A stretch of 64,000 nucleotides of DNA from Thioalkalivibrio sp. ALE31 (GCF_000377405.1 NZ_KB905022.1:124001-188000), one strand, 5' to 3'. Counted from the stretch's first letter, positions 1 to 9,331 are shown. Numbers and translations: made by a program. Notes: generated by a model not told the origin, from the sequence alone.

Positions 1-339
1 GAGGTACTTGTAGTGAGCCTCTCCTCGCGGGATCAAGCCCCGGCATCCTTGGTTGAATGCCATTCGCTCTGCGTTGATGACCAAGTGTCCAATGGGCGCC
101 CGAGTAGATAGAATCACCGAGTTTCTCGGCAAAAGTGAAGCAGAGCTATTCTTTAGCCCCGCATCAGTTAGACACCGGCGACTGGATTCAATGTAGGGAC
201 TCTCAAGTCCTCCCATCTCAGCCGGCGTTATCCAAAAATGTTCGCCACCCCAGTATTCAGGCACCTTGGTCTTGGGTGTGCCGCCATTTACCACCTGAGC
301 AACGTCTTCAAGTTTGGCAACCTTCCACCCCTCCCTCAT
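1..339 (-). CDS. hsdS: Type I restriction-modification specificity subunit HsdS (5' part)
   Basis: This is the N-terminal 113 codons of a type I restriction specificity subunit; the rest lies beyond the left edge. The start ATG (339-337) overlaps the hsdM stop in an ATGA arrangement, the usual hsdM-hsdS translational coupling. The translation begins MREGWKVAKLEDVAQVVNGG and continues with the TP(K)TKVPEYWGG, FWITPAEM and STRAPIGH motifs found in the first target-recognition domain of HsdS proteins. HsdS chooses the bipartite DNA target for the HsdM methylase and the HsdR translocase. HsdR is not in this window and would be expected further left. Intactness cannot be judged from the visible part. 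Confidence 0.88.
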   Translation of the reverse strand, partial: MREGWKVAKLEDVAQVVNGGTPKTKVPEYWGGEHFWITPAEMGGLESPYIESSRRCLTDAGLKNSSASLLPRNSVILSTRAPIGHLVINAERMAFNQGCRGLIPRGEAHYKYL

Positions 340-1811
340 AACATCCCCCGAATCCCTTCCAGGATCTCCTCGCTCTCCCGGTCCAGCGTCTCGATCTCAT
401 TGATGATGACTTCGGGGTCGCGCAGTGGCTCGGCTTCGGCCTTGTTCGGGTTCTTCACCGACAGATCGACGGTGTCCGGGTCGATCTCGTTGATGTCCAC
501 CGTCCAGGAATTGTCGGAATCCTCGAATCCGGCCTGGCGGGCGACGAAGTCCTTCAGGTCATCGTCATTGAGCGGGTTGGTCTTGCCCAGGCTGCGGCCG
601 GGGTCGAGCTGGTAGTACCAGATCTTGCGGGTCGGGGCGCCCTTCTCGAAGAAGAGCACCACGGTCTTCACACCGGCGCCCAGAAAGGTGCCGCCGGGGC
701 AGTCGAGGATGGTGTGCAGGTTGCAGCTCTCCAGCAGCTCCTTGCGCAGCGCGCGCGAGGCGTTGTCGCTGTTGGACAGGAAGGTGTTCTTGATGACGAC
801 GGCGGCGCGGCCACCGGCCTTCAGGTACTTGATGAAGTGCTGCAGGAACAGGAAGGCGGTCTCGCCGGTCTTGATGGGGAAGTTCTGCTGGACCTCCTTG
901 CGCTCCTTGCCGCCGAAGGGCGGGTTGGCCAGGATCACGTCGAAGCGGTCCTTCTCCTGGATGTCGCTCAGGTTCTCGGTCAGGCTGTTGCTGTGGACGA
1001 CGTTGGGCGCCTCGATGCCGTGCAGGATCATGTTCATGATCCCGATGACATAGGGCAGGCTCTTCTTCTCCTTGGCGTAGAAGGTGCGGGTCTGGAGGGT
1101 ATCCAGGTCGCTGGTGGAGAGATGGCTGCCGTCGCCCTGGCCGTCCGGCCCATATCGAAGGTAGTCGTGCGCCTCGCACAGGAAGCCCGCTGATCCGGCG
1201 GCGGCGTCGTAGATGCGCTCGCCGATGCGCGGCTTCACCACCTGGATCATCGCGCGGATCAACGGGCGCGGGGTGTAGTACTCCCCGCCGTTGCGCCCCG
1301 CGTTGCCCATGTTGCGGATCTTCGCCTCGTACAGATGGGAGAGCTCGTGCTTCTCCTTCTGCGAGCGGAAGCTCAGGCCGTCGATCAGCTCCAGCGCATC
1401 GCGCAGGCTGTAGCCGCTGGAGAACTTGTTCCGGATCTCGCTGAAGATCTCCCCGATCTTGTACTCGAGGGTGTCCGGCCCCGTCGCGCGCGTGCGGAAG
1501 CCCTGGAGATACGGAAACAGATCGTCGTTGACGAAGGCGATCAGATCCGCGCCCGTCAGCGCCTCGTCATGGTCGAACGCGCCATCGGCCGTCTTCGGCG
1601 CAGCCCACGCCGACCAGCGATACGGCTCATCGATGATGTTCCGGTAGGACTTGCCCACCAGCTCCGCCTCCTGCGCGCGCTCGTACTCCAGATCATCCAG
1701 ATACTTGAGGAACAGCATCCACGACGTCTGCTCCGTGTAGTCCAGCTCCGTGGCGCAGCCGGCCTCTTTCCAGAGCACATCATCGATATTGCGGAAGGTT
1801 TGCTCGAACAT
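336..1811 (-). CDS. hsdM: Type I restriction-modification N6-adenine methyltransferase HsdM
   Basis: A 491-residue HsdM, the modification subunit of a type I restriction system, which methylates adenine in the target chosen by HsdS. The N-terminal helical domain (about residues 1-150, starting MFEQTFRNIDDVLWKEAGC) is typical of the family. The SAM-binding motif I appears as DAAAGSAGFL, a variant of the usual DPACGTGGFL, and the catalytic motif IV as NPPFGGKE. Length is normal for the family. An AAGGAGA ribosome binding site sits about 14 bases before the ATG at 1811. The stop overlaps the start of hsdS. Base composition is GC-rich like the core genome, unlike the cassette on its right. Confidence 0.93.
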   Translation of the reverse strand: MFEQTFRNIDDVLWKEAGCATELDYTEQTSWMLFLKYLDDLEYERAQEAELVGKSYRNIIDEPYRWSAWAAPKTADGAFDHDEALTGADLIAFVNDDLFPYLQGFRTRATGPDTLEYKIGEIFSEIRNKFSSGYSLRDALELIDGLSFRSQKEKHELSHLYEAKIRNMGNAGRNGGEYYTPRPLIRAMIQVVKPRIGERIYDAAAGSAGFLCEAHDYLRYGPDGQGDGSHLSTSDLDTLQTRTFYAKEKKSLPYVIGIMNMILHGIEAPNVVHSNSLTENLSDIQEKDRFDVILANPPFGGKERKEVQQNFPIKTGETAFLFLQHFIKYLKAGGRAAVVIKNTFLSNSDNASRALRKELLESCNLHTILDCPGGTFLGAGVKTVVLFFEKGAPTRKIWYYQLDPGRSLGKTNPLNDDDLKDFVARQAGFEDSDNSWTVDINEIDPDTVDLSVKNPNKAEAEPLRDPEVIINEIETLDRESEEILEGIRGML

Positions 1812-1905
1812 TCAGTCACCCGTTCTCCTTGGACGCCGCATTATCCCTTCGCGCGCAGGTCAGGAGAAAGGTGGGCGCCACTTCCCTGGCATACTTCCTG
1901 CGGTG

Positions 1906-2052
1906 CTAAGCAGCAGGTTGCCCCCTGTCGCCAGGCCCATCGAACCGCACCGGGCGCACGGTGTCCAGCACCACACGCTTGCGTGCACACCAGAGGTCGT
2001 GCTGGCCCTGCATGGCCAGCCAGCTTTCCGGCGCACGGCCATGGGTGTCCAT
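1906..2052 (-). pseudogene. Remnant of a HigA-family (XRE) antitoxin C-terminus
   Basis: Reading the minus strand in the frame ending at the TAG at 1908-1906 gives the residues APESWLAMQGQHDLWCARKR followed by VVLDTVRPVRFD. This matches the conserved C-terminal signature of HigA-type antitoxins (xPESWLAMQxxYDLW...). Nothing upstream in this frame restores the helix-turn-helix domain, so only the tail survives. No HigB toxin is visible. I read it as a decayed toxin-antitoxin locus between hsdM and the AT-rich cassette. The family assignment rests on motif memory only. Confidence 0.6.
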
Positions 2053-2277
2053 TTCGCTTGGGCTTTTCGACCCGAAAATTAGCCGTTTAAGCGCTCATGG
2101 TGCGCCAAGAGAGGAAACTACCCCTTTAGATTCAGTGGAGTATCGAGGTCCGACCCCAAAATGCCGGGGCTACCTCACTGTTCACGAGCGCCTATTTTCC
2201 GTACACTCGGTACGTGTAAACGGCGCCGCCAATTGACCTGTACCTGCGACAAGACCTCCAAACAGGACGACCAAGAT

Positions 2278-3096
2278 TTGGAACGAATAGAGACACCACT
2301 TCAACCTTTTCTCCGCTGGGCCGGGGGTAAACGGTGGTTCGTGCCAAAATGGCAGAAGTTGACTACTCGGGCCTCGTATCAGCGATACGTCGAACCGTTC
2401 TTGGGGGGTGGCTCTATTTTTTTTGCAACGAGACCGCGGATCTCTCTCATCGCTGACAGCAACGAAAGGCTTATTGAGACATACATCGTTCTCAGAGACC
2501 ACCCTAGCGAACTTCTTGAGTTACTGAAACGCCACGAAGCCTCTCACGGATCAGATTACTTCTATAAGGTAAGAAACTCCAGTTATCTGCACCCATTAGA
2601 GCGAGCAGCCCAGTTCATATATTTGAACAGAACATGCTGGAATGGTCTTTATCGGGTAAACAAGAAAGGAAAATTCAATGTTCCGATCGGAACAGATTGC
2701 AAGAGAGTCATTCATCCATATGATGACTTTCATGCTCTAGCTAAGATCTTGTATGGCGCTGACATCCAATGCCAGGACTTTGAGAAAACGATAGATGCTA
2801 CGGGGCCAGGTGACCTTCTTTTTGTTGATCCCCCTTATACTGTCAAACACAATTTTAATGGTTTCGTTAAGTATAACGAAGAGATCTTTTGCTGGGAGGA
2901 TCAAGAGAGGCTGTGTGAAGCTCTAAAGAGAGCGAAACAACGAGAGGCTCGCATTACTCTAATGAACGCGAACCACGACTCAATACGGGAGCTTTACCGC
3001 GGGTCTTTCCTCATGACGCCAGTAACTAGAGCCAGCCGTATCGCTGGTGATCCCAAAGCGCGCGGCAAATATAATGAGCTTTTGATCCAGGGTTAG
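2278..3096 (+). CDS. Dam-type DNA adenine methyltransferase
   Basis: An N6-adenine DNA methyltransferase of the Dam/D12 class (about 272 residues; E. coli Dam has 278). The family's N-terminal SAM-binding signature is present as FLRWAGGKRW, followed by YVEPFLGGGS and the catalytic motif IV DPPY (in LLFVDPPYTVKHNF). I chose the TTG at 2278 because it lies about 10 residues before the FLRWAGGK motif, as in Dam, and follows an AGGAC stretch; the frame is open back to an ATG at 2161, so a longer form is possible. The gene is clearly AT-richer than the flanking genes and is followed after 6 bases by a membrane protein gene, pointing to horizontal acquisition as part of a cassette. The target sequence cannot be read from the protein. 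Confidence 0.88.
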   Translation: MERIETPLQPFLRWAGGKRWFVPKWQKLTTRASYQRYVEPFLGGGSIFFATRPRISLIADSNERLIETYIVLRDHPSELLELLKRHEASHGSDYFYKVRNSSYLHPLERAAQFIYLNRTCWNGLYRVNKKGKFNVPIGTDCKRVIHPYDDFHALAKILYGADIQCQDFEKTIDATGPGDLLFVDPPYTVKHNFNGFVKYNEEIFCWEDQERLCEALKRAKQREARITLMNANHDSIRELYRGSFLMTPVTRASRIAGDPKARGKYNELLIQG

Positions 3097-3102
3097 CGGG
3101 AA

Positions 3103-3672
3103 ATGGCTACCAGAATAGTTGTCACTGTGTTACGGAAGATCCCCTTTTTATCGGGGCTGCCTGACTGCACAATCGATGATCATAGAGATGCGTCCAAACA
3201 GATTGGGTGGATCCTTTTGGGCTCTACACTCCCCATATGGTTGGGCACCTTGGTCGTCCTTTTTATGAAGGATAATCAAACATCGAATATCGCTTCTGCT
3301 TTCTTTTCCAACATCCAGGGTGGCGAACTGTTTCTCTACTGCACTTCGGCGTTAGCTCCAGTTTTCTATATGGCCCTTTACGAGCGCCCTGGCGTCGGCG
3401 GTTTTCCAAATAGGTCAGGGCACATAGCAGTCGTTGTAATCCTAATGATAGTTTGCGGTGCCGTTTTTTCTTTAATTAAAGGGGATGTTGATCTCCACCA
3501 AGAAGGAATTATTTATCTTTCGTTATGGCTCTACCCTATTAGCGTCCTACTGCTTTACTTGGCGACCGTTTACCACTCAGCCCGTCACCCAAAAAATCCG
3601 GCAGAAAAAATGCGCTCTCAAGAAGAAGATTTCTTAAAACACTTTAATGATCGTCATTCTGGAAAGGGTTGA
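3103..3672 (+). CDS. Four-helix membrane protein, unknown function
   Basis: A 189-residue integral membrane protein I do not recognise. Four hydrophobic segments are visible at about residues 32-53, 72-90, 105-123 and 134-156. The N-terminus (MATRIVVTVLRKIPFLSG) is basic, and the C-terminal tail of about 30 residues is charged and presumably cytoplasmic. It begins 6 bases after the methylase gene and its TGA overlaps a possible TTG start of the next gene, so the three genes are almost certainly co-transcribed. Codon use is AT-rich like its neighbours. In a defence cassette such a protein could act as a membrane effector, but nothing in the sequence proves that. It shows no signal peptide or enzymatic motif. 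Confidence 0.75.
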   Translation: MATRIVVTVLRKIPFLSGLPDCTIDDHRDASKQIGWILLGSTLPIWLGTLVVLFMKDNQTSNIASAFFSNIQGGELFLYCTSALAPVFYMALYERPGVGGFPNRSGHIAVVVILMIVCGAVFSLIKGDVDLHQEGIIYLSLWLYPISVLLLYLATVYHSARHPKNPAEKMRSQEEDFLKHFNDRHSGKG

Positions 3673-3677
3673 ACGAT

Positions 3678-4844
3678 ATGAAGGAGACTCCGAAATCAAT
3701 CACCTTTCCATGTCTCCCTGTGGCCCAGCCGATAGGCGAGTTTTACATAGGCACCATTCCTGCGAAAGATCTTAGAGATATTACGTATTTTGATGTGCGT
3801 AGGATTCTCAAGGAAAAACGGGAAATCGAAACGTATCTCGGAATACAGCGAGAACTCAACAAAAAGAGAGTCGCGGAGATTGGGCAGTATGTTAATACGG
3901 TGGACGCCTGTTTCCCGACGGCTGTGATTCTTGCCGTTCCCGGAGTGTGCGCTCAATTTAACGCCGATAACAATACAATGACGTTATCGAATTACCTCGA
4001 TCCGGAGAGCGACCAAGAGAAAGTGTTGTTCCGGCAAATAGCAAAAGTCTTGGACGGGCAACACCGAATTGAGGGGCTGAAAGATTTCTCGGGAGATCGG
4101 TTTGAGGTTAATATAAGTATATTTGTGGATCCCGATCTTTCAGAGCAAGCGTACATTTTCTCAACTGTAAACCTTGCTCAGACGAAGGTAAATAAGAGCC
4201 TTGTTTACGATCTGTACGACTTAGCAAAGTCTAGAAGCCCGCAGAAAGTGTGCCACAATATAGCAGTAGCTCTGGATCAAGCTGAACGTTCTCCGTTTTA
4301 TAAGAGAATTAAGAGGTTAGGGACGGCGACTGAGGGGCGGGAAAGAGAGACGATCACTCAAGCTACCTTTGTCCAGGCGCTAATGCCCTACATATCCGCG
4401 AATCCGATCGAGGACCGCGACCTGTATATGAGAAATGAGTTACCGGCTCGCGCAAGGGGGGATGAAGAAAGTAAGTTAGTTTTTCGAAATATGATGATTG
4501 ACAAAAGGGATTTGGATATCGCTGATGTGATATTCAATTATTTTTCGGCAATTCGTGAGAGATGGCCGGCCGCGTGGAATAGTGCACCACAAGGAAATAT
4601 ATTGGCGAAAACGAATGGATTTCGCGCTTTTATGCGGCTGCTTAGGCCTGCATATCTGTTATTGACTTCGCCAGGAGGTATTCCAGAGAAGGGAGAATTT
4701 GCGCGAGTAATAGAGAAAATCGATATGCATGATGAGGATTTTAATGTGGATAACTTTAAGCCGGGAAGTAGTGGAGAGTCTCAGCTCTTTAGGCAAATCC
4801 AAGAGCTGAGCGGGTTAAGTGAACAAATTCGCCTTCCGTTATAA
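3678..4844 (+). CDS. DGQHR-domain (DndB-like) protein
   Basis: A 388-residue protein carrying the diagnostic pentapeptide DGQHR at about residues 126-130 (within AKVLDGQHRIEGL), then a DndB-type conserved stretch STVNLAQTKVNKSLVYDLYD. The DGQHR family includes DndB, the regulator of DNA phosphorothioation, and related proteins in other DNA-modification defence islands; its biochemistry is not well established. The ATG at 3678 is preferred because it follows GGAAAGGG by about 9 bases; an in-frame TTG at 3669 overlaps the upstream stop. No dndCDE genes are visible, so here it is paired with an adenine methylase and a membrane protein instead. AT-rich composition ties it to the same acquired cassette. 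Confidence 0.82.
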   Translation: MKETPKSITFPCLPVAQPIGEFYIGTIPAKDLRDITYFDVRRILKEKREIETYLGIQRELNKKRVAEIGQYVNTVDACFPTAVILAVPGVCAQFNADNNTMTLSNYLDPESDQEKVLFRQIAKVLDGQHRIEGLKDFSGDRFEVNISIFVDPDLSEQAYIFSTVNLAQTKVNKSLVYDLYDLAKSRSPQKVCHNIAVALDQAERSPFYKRIKRLGTATEGRERETITQATFVQALMPYISANPIEDRDLYMRNELPARARGDEESKLVFRNMMIDKRDLDIADVIFNYFSAIRERWPAAWNSAPQGNILAKTNGFRAFMRLLRPAYLLLTSPGGIPEKGEFARVIEKIDMHDEDFNVDNFKPGSSGESQLFRQIQELSGLSEQIRLPL

Positions 4845-5160
4845 GGGAGGGAAATTCGGGAGACTTCGGCAATCACAGCTACGGAGGCCCTTGGGGGCCT
4901 AGTTACTAGAAAGTCGACGTAATGGCTAATTGCGTCGGGGGAGCGCTGGGAGGGCCTCGTATGAACTGTAGGAAGTGGGCGTCCTCTGCTTCATGGGCAC
5001 CGAGTCACTTCGCGGCCAGGTTTCCAGAAAGTGGGCGCCCCCCACTTCGCTTACTCCGACTTTAATGGGGAAGGGCTGACTGCTATGGGTAGTTGGGGGC
5101 GGGCCGTTACGAAAGCAGGTAATGCGATGGTCTCTTGCCTGAGTCGGGTTGAAGGGATAG
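4845..5160. other. Gene-free stretch between the cassette and the HEPN gene
   Basis: No convincing gene is seen here. A short hairpin follows the DGQHR gene (AGGCCC at 4885-4890 with GGGCCT at 4895-4900) and may end its transcript, though no T-run follows. A compact dyad, GAAAGTGGGCG...CCCACTTC, lies at 5027-5048, with a degenerate relative at about 4971-4991; a similar dyad occurs at 1866-1885 on the other side of the cassette. Confidence 0.45.
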
Positions 5161-5826
5161 CTAGACGCGACTTTCCGGTGCGATTGGGTGACGCTCAATG
5201 GCGTGCAGAAGCGCTTCCAGGTGTTTTATTGCGTGTCTTTCGAGGTAGTCCTCTAAGGCATCTGACCTGCCGATCGGCGAACCACCTAATATTCCCGCAA
5301 GAAACATGTCCTCCGGTGAGGCTGCAGAAGCCAATAGGGACTTGGCCTTAAAATGAGGATCTGTCAGTTTTCCAGTCAATCCGTGCGCGAGAGGGTTGCG
5401 GAGTGAAGAATACAGGCTTGCGAGGTCGCCCTTTTCCGATTCGAAGATTACGCCAGAGCGCTCCAGCTCTTTAAGAATGTCATTAAACAGCAGGCCTCGC
5501 TTACTAGTGCCCTCAATCTCCCGATCGATACGAGTTAGATGGTAGCGCCATTCCGCTTTCGTTCTGGGGCACAGCTGCGACGCACGAGTATGGGCGAGGA
5601 TGTCCCGAAGCCAGATCTCAAGCAGGGTTGAGCCCAGTGAGAGTGCCGCAAGCAGTAGGCCTGCCTCAATTGCCCGAGTGAGCTCACTCGCAAAATATGA
5701 AGACGCGCGTTTGTCCACGCGAAGCGCACTGAATCCATCGGATACCGCGCGGAGGCGCGCGACAACGCTTGGCGGGAATTGATGCTCGATTGGCCTGGTC
5801 AAGTTTCCCTCGCGTATAACAGGCAT
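5161..5826 (-). CDS. HEPN-like protein, possible RNase/toxin of a defence region
   Basis: A 221-residue, mostly helical protein. The segment LYSSLRNPLAHGLT (about residues 139-152) contains R143-N144-x3-H148, the R-x4-6-H motif that forms the RNase site of HEPN-domain proteins. An upstream helix rich in hydrophobic and acidic residues (EAGLLLAALSLGSTLLEIWLRD) is also typical of the HEPN fold. HEPN proteins serve as toxins or RNA-cutting effectors in many defence systems; activity here is inferred from the motif alone. It is transcribed convergently with the cassette, and a perfect 9-bp palindrome lies directly in front of its ATG, suggesting repression. The exact subfamily is not known to me. 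Confidence 0.6.
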   Translation of the reverse strand: MPVIREGNLTRPIEHQFPPSVVARLRAVSDGFSALRVDKRASSYFASELTRAIEAGLLLAALSLGSTLLEIWLRDILAHTRASQLCPRTKAEWRYHLTRIDREIEGTSKRGLLFNDILKELERSGVIFESEKGDLASLYSSLRNPLAHGLTGKLTDPHFKAKSLLASAASPEDMFLAGILGGSPIGRSDALEDYLERHAIKHLEALLHAIERHPIAPESRV

Positions 5827-5832
5827 CCGGTG

Positions 5833-5863
5833 GCGCGCATGGATATTAATTGAACATGCGCGC
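5833..5863. promoter_or_regulatory. Palindrome just upstream of the HEPN-like gene, probable operator
   Basis: GCGCGCATG (5833-5841) and CATGCGCGC (5855-5863) form a perfect 9-bp inverted repeat with an AT-rich 13-base centre (GATATTAATTGAA). It starts 7 bases upstream of the HEPN gene's ATG on the minus strand, where a repressor would overlap the promoter or leader. The bound protein is unknown. Confidence 0.45.
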
Positions 5864-6082
5864 TATATGGCCCGGACGAGACGGAGCTCTAAAGGTTTGG
5901 AGTCGCAGGTGGTTACGGGGTACAGGAGAGCATGGATCCTGGGTAGGTTGGGGTGGGGACCGGCTGCCGTCAAGGGTTGTTAGGGTGGGCCGTCTCGGCT
6001 TGTCCAAAGGCAGAGTCTGGCACGTACGGTGTGGGGCTGCGAGTCGACTGATAGGAAGGGTCGAGGCAGGGCGCGGAGGCGC

Positions 6083-7185
<1,103 letters not shown>

Positions 7186-7189
<4 letters not shown>

Positions 7190-7878
7190 AGGCGCACCGT
7201 GTCGAAGCGGCGGTTGATCGCGTAGACGATGAACAGCACGGCGAAGGCGAAGACCAGCAGCCCGAAGGACAGACGGTGGGCGGAGTCGAAGTCCATCGCC
7301 TCGGCGTGGTCGTAGATCAGGATGGACAGCACCTGGGTCTCGCCGGGGATCGCGCCGCCCAGCATCAGTATCACGCCGAACTCGCCGAGGGTGTGGGCGA
7401 AGGCGAGCGTGGCGGCGACGATGAAGCCGCCGCGGGTCATCGGCAGGATCACGGTCAGGAAGCGGTCGATGCGCCCGGCGCCCAGCGAGCCGGCGATCTC
7501 CACCGGGCGGCGGCCGAGGTTGGCGAAGGCCTGCTGCAGGGGCTGCACCGCGAACGGCAGGGAGTAGATCACCGAGCCGATCAGGATGCCCTGAAAGGTA
7601 AAGGCCAGGTGGTTCAGGCCCCAGCTCTCCAGCGTGCTGCCGACCGGCCCGGCCGGGCCAAGCAGGACCAGCAGGTAGAAGCCCAGCACGGTGGGCGGCA
7701 GCACCAGCGGCAGGGCGACGAGGGCCTGCACCGCGGTGCGCACGCCGGGGGAGCCGCGCCCGTTGGCCAGCCACCAGGCGATCGGCGTGGCGATCACCAG
7801 CAGGATCAGCGTGGTGTAGAGCGCGAGCTTGAGGGTGACCTCGATCGCCATCCAGTCCGTGGGGCTCAGGTCGAACAT
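7186..7878 (-). CDS. modB: Molybdate ABC transporter permease ModB
   Basis: A 230-residue inner-membrane permease of the ModB family. It begins MFDLSPTDWMAIEVTLKLAL, as ModB proteins do, and has about five transmembrane helices. The cytoplasmic EAA loop that contacts ModC reads EIAGSLGAGRIDRFLTVILP. The gene starts 6 bases after modA and its stop overlaps the GTG of modC, so the three are one operon. The substrate is inferred as molybdate (possibly also tungstate) from the neighbouring modA, modC and modE. Confidence 0.94.
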
Positions 7879-7884
7879 GGGTGC

Positions 7885-8685
7885 TTACGGGGTGGCCGTG
7901 GTGGCTTCGGCGGAGCGGTTTTCGGCGAGGTCGTCGCCGGGCATCACGAAGCCGTACCGACGCATGATCTCGCGGGCGGTGTCGGCGTTCATGTAGTCCG
8001 CGAAGCGGTGCGCGGTCTCGTTGTGTTCTCCGCGCCGAGTGATCACGAAGCCCTGGGTCAGGGGTTCGTGCAGCGCGTCGTCGATCAGGTAGTGCGGGTG
8101 CTCGGCGAGATCGGGAAATTCGGCCAGCGACAGCGCGATGATGCCGATGTCCGCGCCCCCGGCCTGCACCATGCGCGCGGTCTGGGCGATGTTGTCGCCG
8201 TTGACGATCTTGGGTTGCAGCTCCTCCCAGACGCCGGCGGCCTGCAGCGCCTCCATCGCGCGCACGCCGTAGGGGGCGTGGGTGGGCGAGGCGATGGCGA
8301 CGCGGCGGATATCGTCGCGCGTCAGGTCTTCCAGCGTCATCGTGGAGGCATCCATGCGGTTGCTCCACAGCACGATGCGGCCGATGGCGTAGACCTCCGG
8401 TTCGGTGGCCGCGTGACCCTCGGCGCGCAGCTTCTGCGGGTAGGCGATGTCGGCGGAGAAGAACACGTCGTACGGCGCACCGTTCATGATCTGCGTGGTC
8501 ATGCGCCCGGAGGAGCCGTAGGTGACGCGTACCGCGTCGTCCGGGTGCGCCTCGCGGTAGGCGTCCAGGATCTCGTCCAGGGCAAAGCGCAGGTCCGAGG
8601 CGGCGGCGATGGTCAGCGGGCCGTTGGCGGCGGCCAGGCCGGGCAGCAGGAGGAGCAGGGTCAGGAGGAGGGCGCGCAGGTGCAT
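7885..8685 (-). CDS. modA: Molybdate-binding periplasmic protein ModA
   Basis: The periplasmic binding protein of the molybdate importer, 266 residues. A signal peptide of about 20 residues (leucine-rich core, ending near GLAAANG) precedes the mature start TIAAASDLRFALDEI, the usual oxyanion-pocket sequence. Other family motifs are VTYGSSGRMTTQI and GAPYDVFFSAD. It is the first gene of modABC. The upstream region holds a ModE operator, so expression should be repressed when molybdate is plentiful. Confidence 0.94.
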   Translation of the reverse strand: MHLRALLLTLLLLLPGLAAANGPLTIAAASDLRFALDEILDAYREAHPDDAVRVTYGSSGRMTTQIMNGAPYDVFFSADIAYPQKLRAEGHAATEPEVYAIGRIVLWSNRMDASTMTLEDLTRDDIRRVAIASPTHAPYGVRAMEALQAAGVWEELQPKIVNGDNIAQTARMVQAGGADIGIIALSLAEFPDLAEHPHYLIDDALHEPLTQGFVITRRGEHNETAHRFADYMNADTAREIMRRYGFVMPGDDLAENRSAEATTATP

Positions 8686-8797
8686 GGTGGGGAGAGTTCC
8701 CTGTGGGTGCGGGTTGCGGTTGGCTCGGGTGGTTTGTCCGGCGACTGCTTCGTCGCGGTGCTCCTCGCAGTGACGGTGAGGCTGAGGATATGCGGTT

Positions 8798-8821
8798 CGT
8801 TATATTTCAGCTTGCATATCG
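8798..8821. promoter_or_regulatory. ModE operator between modE and modA
   Basis: CGTTATAT (8798-8805), nine bases, then CATATCG (8815-8821) matches the ModE consensus arrangement, close to the E. coli modA operator (CGTTATAT-N9-CATAACG). It lies 113-136 bases upstream of modA and about 50 bases past the end of modE. This is where a ModE protein would repress modABC. Confidence 0.75.
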
Positions 8822-8873
8822 ACTGGCGCAATGATGCGGGGCCGGGGGAGGGCCGTCAAGGCTTGGGTGGTGG

Positions 8874-9260
8874 TTACGGCTTGTGGTCTTCGGCGAGGAA
8901 GTCGGCGAAGGCGTGCAGTTCGTCGCGCAGGGCCTCGCAGGCCTTGCGTTCCATGTCGCGGTAGCGCGCCAGTACGGTCTCGCCGAATTCGGTGATCTGC
9001 GCCCCGCCCCCGCCGGAGCCGCCCTTGGCGGTGGTGATCACGGGTTCGCGGAAGCTCTGGTTCATGGTCTCGACCAGGTCCCAGGCGCGGCGGTAGGACA
9101 TGCCGACACTGCGCGCGGCCGCGGAGATCGAGCCCTTGTCGCGAATGGCGTCCAGCAGCATGGCCTTGCCCGGGCCCATCGCGGTGACCTCGCCCAGCAG
9201 TACGCGCAGGCGCGGGGCCTGTGCTGGGTCCTTGTGGTCGTCGGAATGCTGGGTGCTCAT
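8874..9260 (-). CDS. modE: ModE-type molybdate regulator, DNA-binding domain only
   Basis: A 128-residue protein consisting of the LysR-like winged helix-turn-helix of ModE. Visible landmarks are GKAMLLDAIRDKGSISAAAR, MSYRRAWDLVETMN and a GGSGGGGAQIT wing loop. The C-terminal pair of Mop/TOBE molybdate-binding domains of E. coli ModE is absent; single-domain ModE proteins of this size are common outside the enterics. It lies just upstream of modABC in the same orientation, with a ModE site between them. How this short form senses molybdate is unclear: it may rely on a separate Mop protein or on the ModC TOBE domain. Confidence 0.88.
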   Translation of the reverse strand: MSTQHSDDHKDPAQAPRLRVLLGEVTAMGPGKAMLLDAIRDKGSISAAARSVGMSYRRAWDLVETMNQSFREPVITTAKGGSGGGGAQITEFGETVLARYRDMERKACEALRDELHAFADFLAEDHKP

Positions 9261-9331
9261 GCGGGGTCTGGCCTGGGGTTTACCGATGCGGAAACGGGAA
9301 GGGCGTGTGATGACGAATGATACCCGGAATG

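Noticed and set aside
4926-5198. A possible 90-residue minus-strand gene
   Set aside because: No ribosome binding site, no recognisable motif and it overlaps the end of the HEPN-like gene.
7190-8368. An upstream continuation of the modC frame
   Set aside because: It runs antisense in register through modB and modA with low-complexity arginine-rich text; modC starts at the GTG overlapping the modB stop.
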